Positions 22,380 through 32,602 of a DNA stretch of 64,000 nt are shown here, piece by piece (position 1 is the stretch's first letter; each line of letters opens with the position of its first letter). This stretch comes from Ramichloridium luteum (Eukaryota > Ascomycota > Dothideomycetes > Mycosphaerellales > Dissoconiaceae). The stretch lies in the NCBI GenBank assembly GCA_002368545.1, contig MTSC01000003.1, forward strand, positions 682,001-746,000, given 5' to 3'. Under the pieces are notes generated by a model that saw nothing but the letters and a program-made list of their open reading frames with translations, made no database searches and was not told the origin of the DNA. Made by a program: the position numbers and the translations under genes.

Positions 22380-23012
22380 ATGGTACGTTCTCTCGTGGGG
22401 ATATGCATTTGCTCTCTGACTGACTTTCTGCCCTCCAGGCAGCACAAAACTCAGCCGGTATCCAGACTCTGCTCGACGTAGGTACACCTGCCAGGCCCGC
22501 CAGACTCATGGCATTAACGATTAGTATAGGCGGAGAGAGATGCACAGAAGATTGTCCAGAAAGGTATGTTGCAAGTCGCATAGATACTAAGATGCTTTAC
22601 TGACATGTTGTAGCTCGCGAATGTATGGCCTGCACGACTGAACTGCTCACTCGATTCAAACTAATTACCCATCGATTGTAGACCGGACGAAGCGCGTGAA
22701 GGATGCTCGGTCTGAAGCTCAGAAAGAGATAGAAGAGTACCGCGAGCAGAAGGAGAAGGAGTTCAAGGAGTACGAGTCAAAGGTAAATCCGACCACGTAC
22801 GCGACGGGCTGGCTGCACTCTAACACATGCGACAGCACACCTCCGGAAACAAGAAGGCTGAGGAGGATGCGGATAAGGACACGCAGAAGAAGCTCGAGGA
22901 AATCAAGCAAATCGGCAGCAAGACGGGCCCCAAGGTCGTGGACGATCTGCTCAAGGCCGTCATGGACGTTCGGCCAGTGGTACCAGACCGTGTCTCGCAG
23001 CCGGTTGCATGA
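22380..23012 (+). CDS. vma10: V-type proton ATPase subunit G (Vma10)
   Basis: Peripheral-stalk subunit G of the V-ATPase, which pairs with subunit E to hold V1 onto V0. The CDS is in six exons: 22380..22382, 22439..22477, 22530..22563, 22614..22622, 22682..22782 and 22836..23012; total 363 nt, 120 residues (family about 110-120). The first coding exon is exactly ATG and the fourth is 9 nt. All five introns are GT...AG (49-59 nt). The spliced protein begins MAAQNSAGIQTLLDAERDAQ and continues KIVQKAREYRTKRVKDARSE, the highly conserved subunit G N-terminus. It then runs as one long charged helix (EIEEYREQKEKEFKEYE) to a C-terminal DLLKAVMDVRPVVPDRV. The conserved protein fixes every junction. 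Its neighbour rav1 encodes its assembly factor. Confidence 0.93.
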
Positions 23013-23208
23013 GGTGGTCTTATCCGTCATATCAAGCCTTCGATAAAGATAATGAATGCAACACATTGACGAAAGTGAAAGCGAACATATACAAATTGTC
23101 AAATTATGTGCCTTCGAATCCGCCTGCGGGTCAAGAGCATGACTATGTCAGGAACTATACAAGGATCTTGAGCAAGCCCCCAGTCAATGATTCTGTCAAT
23201 CGAAGCCA

Positions 23209-24465
23209 TCACAGATCCTCCTTCGCAAGCATATCTTTGGGGGATTATCAGTCCGATATGTATCAATTTCTTCTTCTCGGTCAAAGGTGAACATACCGGC
23301 AATGTCGAGGTAAAACGCAATTGCATTGAAGCTAAAGTGTGGTCAGCATGAAACTTGGAGATACACGGGATATGGTGGACGGACTTCCGCTTTCTCCCAC
23401 TCAGCTCCCAGAAGAACCACCGAAGCCTGTTGGTCCAATTAATCAGATCAAGATGGCTGACTTCATCTAACGTGCCCTTGTAAGTGCCCCACATGCTACT
23501 TGATACACTGACTATGCCATCGTTTGGGCCTTCATACGAGTCGATGATCCCATGAGATCTTCTGAAGATCGAAAGTAGTCGCGGCTGTATTTGAGCTCCG
23601 TAGCTGTAGTATTGCACTCCTTCCATATCTGGCGTTCGAGGATTGAAGGATTGTGCCATGTACTCTCTTGTCAGCTGCTGGAAAGCGCCCGTCTCCATCC
23701 CGAAGAACTCAAGGGCCTTGTAGAGTTTCGGGACATTCGTCATCCCGATTCGCTTGAAGATGTAGTCGGCGAATGATGATCCTCGATGTGGTGTTGCGAT
23801 AGTTGTCAACGAGAGGACCTTAACGTTAGGCGGCTTGAGCTGCGAGATCATATATCGCGAATCCAGTCCACTGTTCCGGAGTAAGTATCACTCACGAACT
23901 TTACATTGTGCTTTCCTACCCCTGTTGCAGGTTAGTAGTCGCCCATGAATTGGAGTCAGCTAACGAACCATGCTATGCCTGTGAAGATGTTAGCGAAGTT
24001 CTTCGATGATTCAATGATGGCTTGCGATGTGACATACGCAATGATGTTGACGGCCTTTCCGTTGGCTTTGCTCTCAATGACTTCTGCTAGCCTTGCCGCC
24101 CGCATCTCAATGCTTCCTGACGGCGGCACCGCAGCAGTGATGACCTCGACTCCCTTCGCCGACAGTGCTTGAGTGATGCCATACCAATACTCAATCCCTG
24201 GGAGCACTGGTCCAGCTAGGCGCAACTCATCAAACCCGAGAAGTCCATGCGCGAGAATGATTGGGTTTTTTGGAGTCGCATAATCGTTCCTTAAGACGGC
24301 GAAATCGTCGCGGATTATGCGATCAACATCGGCAAGTCGAGGATCCTTCGCTTGGGCCTTTGCGACTGAGGTCTTCTGTCGCAAAGCGACCCGAATCAGC
24401 AGTGCAGGCTGGGATGTCAGACCTGCGGGTCGCCGCCGCAAGGCCGTCCTATGCAGAACAAGCAT
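23209..24465 (-). CDS. tgl2: Tgl2-like mitochondrial lipase (alpha/beta hydrolase)
   Basis: Serine lipase related to yeast Tgl2, a mitochondrial triacylglycerol lipase. Exons on the minus strand: 24038..24465, 23969..23978, 23920..23921, 23385..23870, 23297..23331 and 23209..23234; total 987 nt, 328 residues. The start of the fold is NPIILAHGLLGFDELRLAG. The nucleophile elbow A-H-S-M-G-G (Ser145) is rebuilt only if a 10-nt exon and a 2-nt exon (GG) are joined between three introns of 59, 47 and 49 nt. Then follow LDSRYMISQLKPPNVKVLSL, TIATPHRGS, the acid-region GPNDGIVSVSS and a likely catalytic His in EVSHLDLINW. The end, AIAFYLDIADMLAKEDL, matches fungal homologues. The Arg-rich N-terminus from the ATG at 24465 looks like a mitochondrial presequence; in-frame ATGs at 24528 and 24627 are alternatives. 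Confidence 0.87.
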
Positions 24466-25100
24466 CTCCTCCCGCAGATATACTAAAGTGATGATTGAAC
24501 AAGATACTTCGATGCGCTCGAAACGCATGCGTAGCCGCGTTCCGACCAAGCTTAACCCTAATATGACAGAGAGAACCTTCGATGGCTGGACAGGCGGCTG
24601 CTTCCGCCACCGATGTGCGGCAGACATCAGGACTTCATCATCGATTACATTCTCATTTCTTCAGTCAAATGTTATCTAGGTACAGTGCCTCGCTGCAGAA
24701 CGCATTCATGCCACATCGTGTGTTCTGGAAAGATTCGTTAAGATGGAACATCCTATTACATTTACCATTGATGGTGTGAGAGATTGTTTCCCGGTAGACA
24801 CTGGAGGGTCAATTCCACGGAACGCTGAGTTGTACTCGTCATAATTGCGGTTTTGGTACCTAATTATCGGACCTTTCCCGATTCCACCTCGGCGTGCATG
24901 ATTCAGGTACTACAACTGAACAGGCGTGACAGGCTCGCAGGGTTGTAGCTTCTACATCTGGATACGGTGCGTGGTCGCCCGACAGCTCACTCTTGCTGTT
25001 GCCGCCGAATCAGGCGCTTCCAATCCGCGGTGAGATGCTCTTTCGACTCCATCACCGCCATCACCCTTTCGTTGTGATGTGATTACAGTTCGCAACAATC
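24466..25100. other. Divergent intergenic region (lipase / P450)
   Basis: Gap of 635 bp between divergent starts. It contains one AACCCTAA octamer at 24554-24561, about 90 bp upstream of the chosen lipase start. The lipase frame stays open to 24627, so the N-terminus might extend into this gap. No other feature is seen. Confidence 0.5.
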
Positions 25101-26737
25101 ATGCTCTGGGTTCTCGCTTTGTTCTTCTTATCAGCAGTCATTGCGACACTACGCTGGCTCCTGACTCGGGCCAAATCCACGATTCCTACGGGTACACGCC
25201 TACCACCTCTCGTCTCCGCGTACGATCTCAGCAATGGTAGCTCTGAAAGCGCAGAATGGGCTAAGTATCGCGTCTTGGCCCGCAAGTACGGCCCGTTGTT
25301 TCGCGTCCGTACAAAAGGACGTGAAGAGTACATTGTTTGCTCCGATGAAATCGCCAACAAGTTACTTCGGGACCGGGGGGTGATATACAGCTCCCGGGAT
25401 ACCGAGGGTGCCCAGGTTCAATATTTAGGCGGCAAGGACAACTTACGGCCATTCTGGTGGACACCCAGTCGGACACTTCAACATGGTCGTCGTCTGATGT
25501 ATCAGGTGTGCAAAGAACCCGCTGCGATTAGCTATGGCCCGACGTATATTCTCGAAACAGCACGGATGCTACACGATCTCATTCGCGAGCCCGAGAACTA
25601 CGAAGATTGGTTTGTTCGAAGCTCGTCGAGCTTGATCTTCCGACTATGCTACGGCAAAGCGATCCAAAGCAACGAGGATCCTTTTCTACAGCGCATATTG
25701 GCTGTTAATGCTGAGTTGGGTCGGGTACTGAGCAAGCCTGGTTATGCCTGGCTTCTGGACTGGTTCCCTTTCCTACTCCATCTTCCCGCTTTCCTAGCCC
25801 CTGGCAAAGCAGACTTGCAGAATCTACATTCAATGGAGAGGGCGCTGTATCTTGATCTCCTGAACGACGTGCGATGTGGGATGCAAGACGGATCGGCACC
25901 GACATGCTGGGAGAAGACGTATCTAGGTACGTTGTCCAGCATCTGCCCTTAGTACTAGCTCTAACCTCCTGAAACGTAGAGACTGCAGCAGATTATGACT
26001 TGACCGAAGAGCAAGGGGCTTATACAATGGGCACCATGTTTGCGGCTGGTGCTCATACTGCCGCCGCTGCTATGAAGTCGTTTCTTCTCGGCATGGTGCT
26101 GCACCCAGAAGTATTTCGGACTCTGCAGCTTGAGATCGATAGTGTTGTTGGTGATCGACCGCCAGATATCTCAGACCTGCCTAGGCTCCCTTACTTGCGA
26201 GCCACAATCAAGGAGACACTTCGATGGCGGCCCCTCCCGCCGAACGGTGTTGCGCATAAGTCTACAAAAGACGACATTTACGGAGACTTCTTCATCCCGG
26301 CGGGAACAATTGTACAGCCGAGCTCATGGGCGATTCATCGCGACGAAGCGGTCTATCCGAGACCAGACGAGTTCTTGCCAGAGCGGTGGTTGGACCCAGC
26401 TTACACGGCAACGTACAGGGAGCCGCTGACAGATTACCCTACCATCAAGAATTATAGCGCCTTCGGCTTCGGTCGCCGGATATGTCCAGGGTTCAACATT
26501 ATGGAGAAGTCGCTGACCATCCAGGCAGCGTGCGTTGCTTGGGCGTGCCACATCAGCAAGAAAGTTGATCAGGATGGCAAGATCGTCGACGTTCCGGCGG
26601 ATGCATATAAGAACGCCTATACAACCGAGCCGGAGTGGTTTCCGTTCGAGCTCAAGGTGCGCAGTTCCGAGCGTCAGGAGGTGGTAGAGATGATGCTTGC
26701 GAGAACTCAAAATGAAGATCCGCTGAAGGACCGATGA
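25101..26737 (+). CDS. Cytochrome P450 (group I, secondary-metabolism type)
   Basis: Membrane-anchored haem monooxygenase. Exons are 25101..25926 and 25980..26737, with a 53-nt intron (GTACGT...CGTAG, phase 1), giving 527 residues. N-terminal anchor about 2-20, followed by a Pro-containing hinge (TRLPPLVS). K-helix ETLR at 354-357, FLPERW PERF motif at about 407-412, haem loop FGFGRRICPG with Cys444. The I-helix reads AGAHTAAAAM at about 298-307 where most P450s have A/G-G-x-D/E-T-T: the acidic residue is His and the second Thr is Ala. General look is that of the O-methylsterigmatocystin-oxidoreductase-like group common in fungi, but substrate is unknown. No polyketide or peptide synthase lies nearby. 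Confidence 0.9.
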
Positions 26738-28177
26738 ATGGGGGGATGTCCACACTCCACCGCTCCTCGCTGACGGATGAGCACGCGAGCAGGGTTTCGC
26801 TCGGTGATTGGATCGGCGGACCGAAGTTGACGATGTACGGTCTGGTCAGATGACGGATCAGCTTTATTAATGTGGAGAAGTGAGCGGCGCGGAAGTTTTA
26901 GCTTGGGAGCGATAGCAGTCTCAAACGTGGGCGTCCTTTGAAACTCCAACACCAGAGCCGAGAATCAGACGGCCGGGCGGAGCGCTAGAGTGAGGAGCGG
27001 AGCACAGTTTGGCGCGCGCCAATCAATATTGACGCATCAGGTGAGCAGGAGACGCCATGTGCTGTGCGAACAAGAACGTTGTGCTTGTCGAGCTCATGTA
27101 TGTACTGTATGTATGGAAACCGAGCGCTGGGTCGAATGACTTGAACGGGCGACGCTGCAGGGGGGGCTATCTCGCCATGCATCTGCCAACAGGAAGTGCT
27201 GGCGGGCAGACTGATGCACGGCGCGACGGGTATTTCGATAGTGTATCCGCTGTAACAGCCGGCCAACCCAGGATCCGAGACGTGCTTTACACGACTGTCG
27301 TGACCGCTACTTGGATGATCGCTCGAAGATCTGCCCCTCCATCATTACTCACGGATACCGGCACCACCCTTGCGCGTCACGGCGAGCATCGCGCCTCCGC
27401 GCTGGCGTCGCACAAGCTGACTCCTGGTGAATGCGAACTGTCCGGGAACGAGGCTCGCGATAGATGGCGGTGATACAGAGTATGTCCAGCGCATGCTAGC
27501 AACAAGCGTGGTGCTACAGAGCTGTCGCACCGCATTCTCCCACCACGCCGAACAAAAAGCGCCTGCAGGCCGCGCCCACAGTCGACAGGTCAGGGATCCG
27601 AACCAGCGTTGCAGTCGATGTGGGGCGCGACGAAGTAAGTCCGGCATTAGTTCGGACTCAGACTGGCTGACGTCAATCCACCGTGGCCGCGCCAGGCGGG
27701 AAAAATGCCGCCAAGTCCAATCGACGATTAGCCGTGGCGTTCAGGTGCAGCGTTCTAGCGTGCACGGCGGAACACACCCCTCGTCTACATGGCTGGCGGA
27801 CTGGAAATGGCCGCCGACCACCAACGCGCGCACATGAGCTGCTCTGTCGACGGATGGTGCTCGCAGATCATTCTTGCAGCGTAGCCGACCGCCCTAGCAA
27901 GTGATCGCTATTTACAACACCCACGCCCTCCTCCCTTTCCCCAGCTTGTCTGCGAGCTGGATACATGTACAATCTACCTGTCCCACCACGCCGCACTGCA
28001 GGCTGAGACAGGATCTCTGTCCGGAGACCCTGAAACTCTCGCGAGTTCGTGCTCCCACCGCTACTCCACGAGAAAGAGCGAGGGACTGGGTGTGCACTGG
28101 TGGTCTTTGAGCCCCCGTGGGAATTCAGCAGCCCTGATCACAACCAGATCGCCGCCGCAGATATATTCAGTCGGATC
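26738..28177. other. Intergenic, upstream of the SCOCO gene
   Basis: Gap of 1.4 kb. Open frames to about 138 codons show no family resemblance. The SCOCO frame itself is open upstream of its ATG to 28049, probably chance or 5' UTR. Confidence 0.5.
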
Positions 28178-28730
28178 ATGGCGTCTGTCGTCCCGTCCGT
28201 AGAGGAAGCCACGTCCCATATGGCACCCGGTCAACCGCTGTCACCTGCGCCATCATCAGACAACCACTCATCAACCAGCGACGAAGATCACCTTCAAACC
28301 ACACAAGCCTCACGACCGAAACTCGGCAGCCGAAGAAGCAGCGGCAGCATGATCATCCCTCGCGACCTCGCCGTGGTCGTGGACGATTCACAGTTCGACG
28401 AGGACGATGTGCGAACCATGTCGCCACGGCGCAACAGCGCCGAAGTCGACCGGCTGGGCGAAGATGCCCGCAAGGATCTGAAAGAGCAAGCGAAGGTGTT
28501 GCAATTAAGTCTGCAAGACATCGTGGACAAGATGGAGCTGGTCAAGTCGGAACAGGAGAAGCTCGAGGCCGGCAACAAGTTCTTGCAATCGTATGTCATT
28601 CACCCGTGAACACCCAAATCCCCGCGCCACGCTAACTGACCTGCACAGATATATCGGCGAACTCATGCAGACCTCAAAAATCACGGCGGCGCCAAGTCGC
28701 TCAAAGGGCAAGGGGCGCAGCGGGAAATGA
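28178..28730 (+). CDS. SCOCO (short coiled-coil) domain protein
   Basis: Exons are 28178..28590 and 28649..28730, with a 58-nt intron (GTATGT...CACAG, branch-like CTAAC, phase 2), giving 164 residues. The N-terminal half is Ser/Pro/Asp-rich and probably disordered. The C-terminal coiled coil (about 95-145: DLKEQAKVLQLSLQDIVDKM ... LEAGNKFLQSYIGELM) matches the SCOCO domain; the human member SCOC is a Golgi-associated effector of Arl-type GTPases and modulates autophagy. The splice recreates the conserved FLQSYIGEL segment. A short basic tail (SRSKGKGRSGK) ends the protein. In fungi the function is mostly untested; a membrane-traffic adaptor role is inference. The upstream in-frame extension lacks an ATG with family support. 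Confidence 0.88.
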
Positions 28731-29487
28731 TTTTGTTTTACAATGATACCACGAAATTCTTCAATGTACTATTAGGTCGGTGGGATTCGACTGATTCATT
28801 CTGCATCGCATGGACTGGGTGGCTCCGATGCATAAGGCGCTGTGCGCCCTCATACTGACTTCGAAAGGGGGAGGACCGTTCTCTGCGGACTGCATTGCGC
28901 TTCATAGCGGTCACACACACAAAAGGTTGATGCGTCGCGGCGGATTTGGATTGTGGTGGCCGACGTGTGTTTTTCTCAGCAGACCATATTTCGACGCATG
29001 GAGTTTCTCTTTTACCTTGTCTTCAGCGTTGCGCACGCATGATTCAGATCTTGGCGCTGACGTGAGTTGCCTGTGCCGACGACATTCGACACTGGCCAAG
29101 ACGACCACCGTTCCACTTTCTTGATTCTACTTCGATACAGCTGCACCGGTGACTGGGAGACGATCATGAAGCTGCCATATGCAACCACAAAGACCACAAC
29201 CACGAATGTCTCGATCTTGAGGTCTCGAGCTCCGTGCGCATGTACCAACCGACAGATACATCGCACAAACATTATGAGACTGCCTTCTGAGATTACAATT
29301 GCGCTGCTCTACCACAGTTTGGCCCTTTTACGCCACTGATATCTCACAGGACTGCTTGTGGATACCTGCGAACCGCGTCTGGCAATCCATCGATTCGACT
29401 GGAACTTCCGTACAGATAAATCGACAGGCGAATCGAAACAAAATCGCTGACTCGACTCTGCGCATGCTCAAAGCAACCTCTCGACCT
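28731..29487. other. Intergenic, convergent 3' ends
   Basis: Gap of 757 bp between the convergent SCOCO and SDR genes. Only featureless short frames are present. Confidence 0.55.
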
Positions 29488-30428
29488 TTATCTCACGACC
29501 TCAGCGCTCAAGAACGACCCATAATTGATCCGTGAGACCAAAAGATTATCCTTGACGATCGTGTCCTTCAACTCGGCCACCTTTTCCATATTCCAGTTGG
29601 AGTACACAAACCTGCCGTCCAGGAATCCTGCTTCCGGAGTCGTGAGGTACAACGCGGTGCCCGCTGCCAGATCCACGGTATCGATGAGGTTATTCCGGTA
29701 TTGCTCCGGCGCCGCCTGGCCCATACCGGTTGAAGCGATCCCACCGGGATGGAACGCCAACGCACGAACCCCTTGCTTGCCGTACTCGAGCTGGATCGCC
29801 TCGGTCAATCGATTCACGGCCAGTTTCGAGGTCCCGTAGGAGCTCATGTTGGGCGCGACGAGGTCGCTGACGGAGGTCGAAGTATTGACCACTGTGCCCG
29901 GCTCGCCCGCCAGCGCCTTCAGCCATTGTCGTGTGACGAGATACAGCCCATGGACGTTAACTTCCCAGTCCGCCCACCATTTCAGCGGGTCACTGTCGAC
30001 GATGTAGGTTTGCGATAGTGAGACGCCCGCGTTGTTGAGGAGGATGTCGGGTACTTCGCCACCCAGATTCTCAAAGAGCTTGGTCACGTCCAAGGGAGAA
30101 GTCAAGTCGGCTGTCAGTGGGGTGATTTTGCATTCTGGAGCGGCCCCGTTCACTTCCGCCTGCGTCTCGTGCAATGCGTCTAGGGCGCGGCCGACGATCC
30201 AGATGTGGCGGGCGCCGGCCAGGGCGAATTGCTTGGTCATAGCCTAGGTCATACAGATAATAAGCTACGGCGTGGACAGCACGGCTATCATTGCCTGGCA
30301 CATACCCTACCGATACCTTTCCCACCACCTGTGATCAAAACCGCCTTGCCCTTCGCCGCAGTCGCGAGACGCCCAGTGGCAGAAATGTACGGATAAATGT
30401 CATGTTCGGTGCGCTTGATCGTCTGCAT
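29488..30428 (-). CDS. Short-chain dehydrogenase/reductase
   Basis: NAD(P)-dependent classical SDR. Exons are 30306..30428 and 29488..30243 (minus), with a 62-nt intron (GTATGT...CCTAG, phase 0), giving 292 residues. The first exon supplies the glycine-rich cofactor loop LITGGGKGIG (about 31-40), joined to RAMTKQFALAGARHIWIVGR. NNAG is at 111-114, the catalytic Ser within NTSTSVSD near 163-165, and YGTSK places Tyr177 and Lys181. Without the first exon the protein would lack its nucleotide-binding loop, which confirms the splice. The C-terminus (GFLDGRFVYSNWNMEKV) resembles fungal NAD(P)-binding SDRs of unknown substrate. The start ATG at 30428 gives MQTIKRTEHDIYPYIS, a common fungal SDR N-terminus. 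Confidence 0.92.
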
Positions 30429-32602
30429 GGTTGCGGTCTGAGGTCTTGTTGCCACTCGGAACATGGACCGGCCACACTCTATCGGTCAAAAGTGCTTGAC
30501 AAGATTTGCACGAACACGATTGATTTGGGAAAAGGAGCAGACACTTTTCAAAGTTGCTGTAATCGCCTGCACATCGGCCTTACATACGAGGGCGATGCTG
30601 CGACTGACGACATTGGATGCACGCCGCTCGGCTTTACGCGGGTACAGGAGATATCACGGACTTACGGCACATTGGCTGGAATCTGATGGGTGAAGGAGGA
30701 CCCCGGGTGGAAAATAGAAAGGAAAACAACAATTGTTGGTGACCCGAGATTATGCGTACGGAGTGTTTCCCAAGTGCAATGGTGCGGAGAGCCAGACGGG
30801 ACAATGCCCATCACTGGTTGGGAACACGACGCGTGCGTAACGCGGTAACTTATACATTTACCATTATATTTATACTTTCACTACACATCGCCAGATGCCG
30901 CGACCGGCATTTTTCCTGTAAGCTCGAGTGCAAGCAATCGAAGCGCCACAAAGTCGAATTGGTGATGCGGCCGACTCTCGAGCTCGTGGGAGGAATTTGA
31001 AAATGTCGACCGACGTCATCGAAAAGGAACCACGGTCTCCATCCATCAATGCTACCGCGAGTTGCTCATTGACTCACATACTATCTATGGTTGGTTTCCT
31101 TTCGTTCAGATGCAAAGCTTGTTCTCGAAATCAACATCCTGCTGCATCTCGCCTTTGTTATGAAGAAAATCCCCCGGAATCGTGGGCTGGCGCGTGTATC
31201 GACAGATGCTCCGCATGGCCACCTCGACATCATCTTGCTAACGTCACTCGTTACGCTCATTCGCCTTGATGCTCTCATCTTTGAGCCCAAAGTCTCTCGT
31301 AAGGCGCTCGCAGGGGTGGCGCATTCCGTGGCGCCTTCTGGCCCTCTGGATCCATATCGCGCACGGCTTACTCATACTCCCGTGGCGCGTGCCAAGGAGC
31401 AGGTAGCGGGCCGCTCCAGACGCATTCAAAGGCGGCGACGTCTGTCCATGAGCGAACGACGGTCAACAAATGACCAACGTCAGCTGCGAGCACGAGTGGC
31501 CACAGCCTCATGCCATCCTCGGTCCGTCGGATCATGTGTGAGATTGCGTATCTGTGTTAATTGGATAGGTTGACATACTACTGTATCATCACAGCCCGTG
31601 CGTATGCACCAGCTTTTACATGCCATCCATCGTCGGGGGAGAATGGTCGTTCTGAGCTCGTAGAGTGCTCAGAATGCTGGCCTGGAGCCGTTCTCATCAA
31701 GGCTCGGTTAACTCGCGTGGGAACAAGAAGAGATCCCGCTCTTGCATGAAGGCATGAATGCCGAGAAATCAGTTCTTGAGGTCAACAGGTTGCATCGCTG
31801 CTTTGCTGACAATGCCATTGCACCCAGGAAGCGGTCAACAGAGATGGATGCAGGGTCCCTATTGCCCTCCATGGAATAGTGTTGTCTGCACTAAACAAAT
31901 TGAGCCGCATAGACGCGTGATCATGGTCAAGCCCTTGATCAAGTCATGCCCGCCAAGAAGGGAAAAGGAGTATCGCAAAGCCTTACTCCAAGACAGTACC
32001 ACTCATCGTCACGAAGAACCCCCCAAAAGGACAAGACATTGCCTGATTGAGAACGCCCCCTGGGCCTGTGAGCTCCTACCTCTTGAGGTTATGCGAGCTT
32101 TCTGTCGTCTTACTCATTTCATAGATGCTGCAGGCGGATAACTCATCGTCCCTATACGTGCCACGTGCAAGACAGATCGGGCATTTTCAGCATACCCCAG
32201 GCTCGTTCTGGACGCCACTAAAGACCATTCGAGCGGCTAATCCAGATTGTAGATCAATGCTTAGTCTTATTTCAGCCTTGTAATGCCGTTGAATGGAAAG
32301 ACCTCATCGGCGACAGGGGACTTGATACCATTTTGGCTTCATCGGTATCGCCGACAGGCTTCGGCAGAGACCATTGTCTGGCTCAGAGGTGTGAAAGTAT
32401 GGACCCATAGCAGTGGATGCATGGCGCCTTACAATAATATAATATTCAACCGCGAGACTTCCAGCATATAATGTTTGCCCATCTCGCTCTTTCATCAATT
32501 TCCTCTTCATCCACCAACTCTTCTTCAGTACATCCTCGCCAACTCGTCACCTCTTCACGGGGTTTCCATCATTTCTACCTATCACAGCCCTTTCGCGCAC
32601 AG
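30429..32602. other. Divergent intergenic region (SDR / secreted protein)
   Basis: Gap of 2.2 kb. Frames to 160 codons (for example 31091-31573) resemble no family. An AT-rich TATA-like stretch lies at about 32430-32450, some 150-170 bp upstream of the secreted-protein ATG. No RNA gene is seen. Confidence 0.5.

Noticed and set aside
14817..30428. P450s, SDR, GNAT and lipase as a secondary-metabolite cluster
   Set aside because: No polyketide, peptide or terpene synthase, transporter or pathway regulator is present, and the genes are interleaved with housekeeping genes rav1, pet117 and vma10.
31091..32141. Frames of 127-160 codons upstream of the secreted-protein gene
   Set aside because: No recognisable motifs, no splice-compatible neighbours, and composition like surrounding intergenic DNA.
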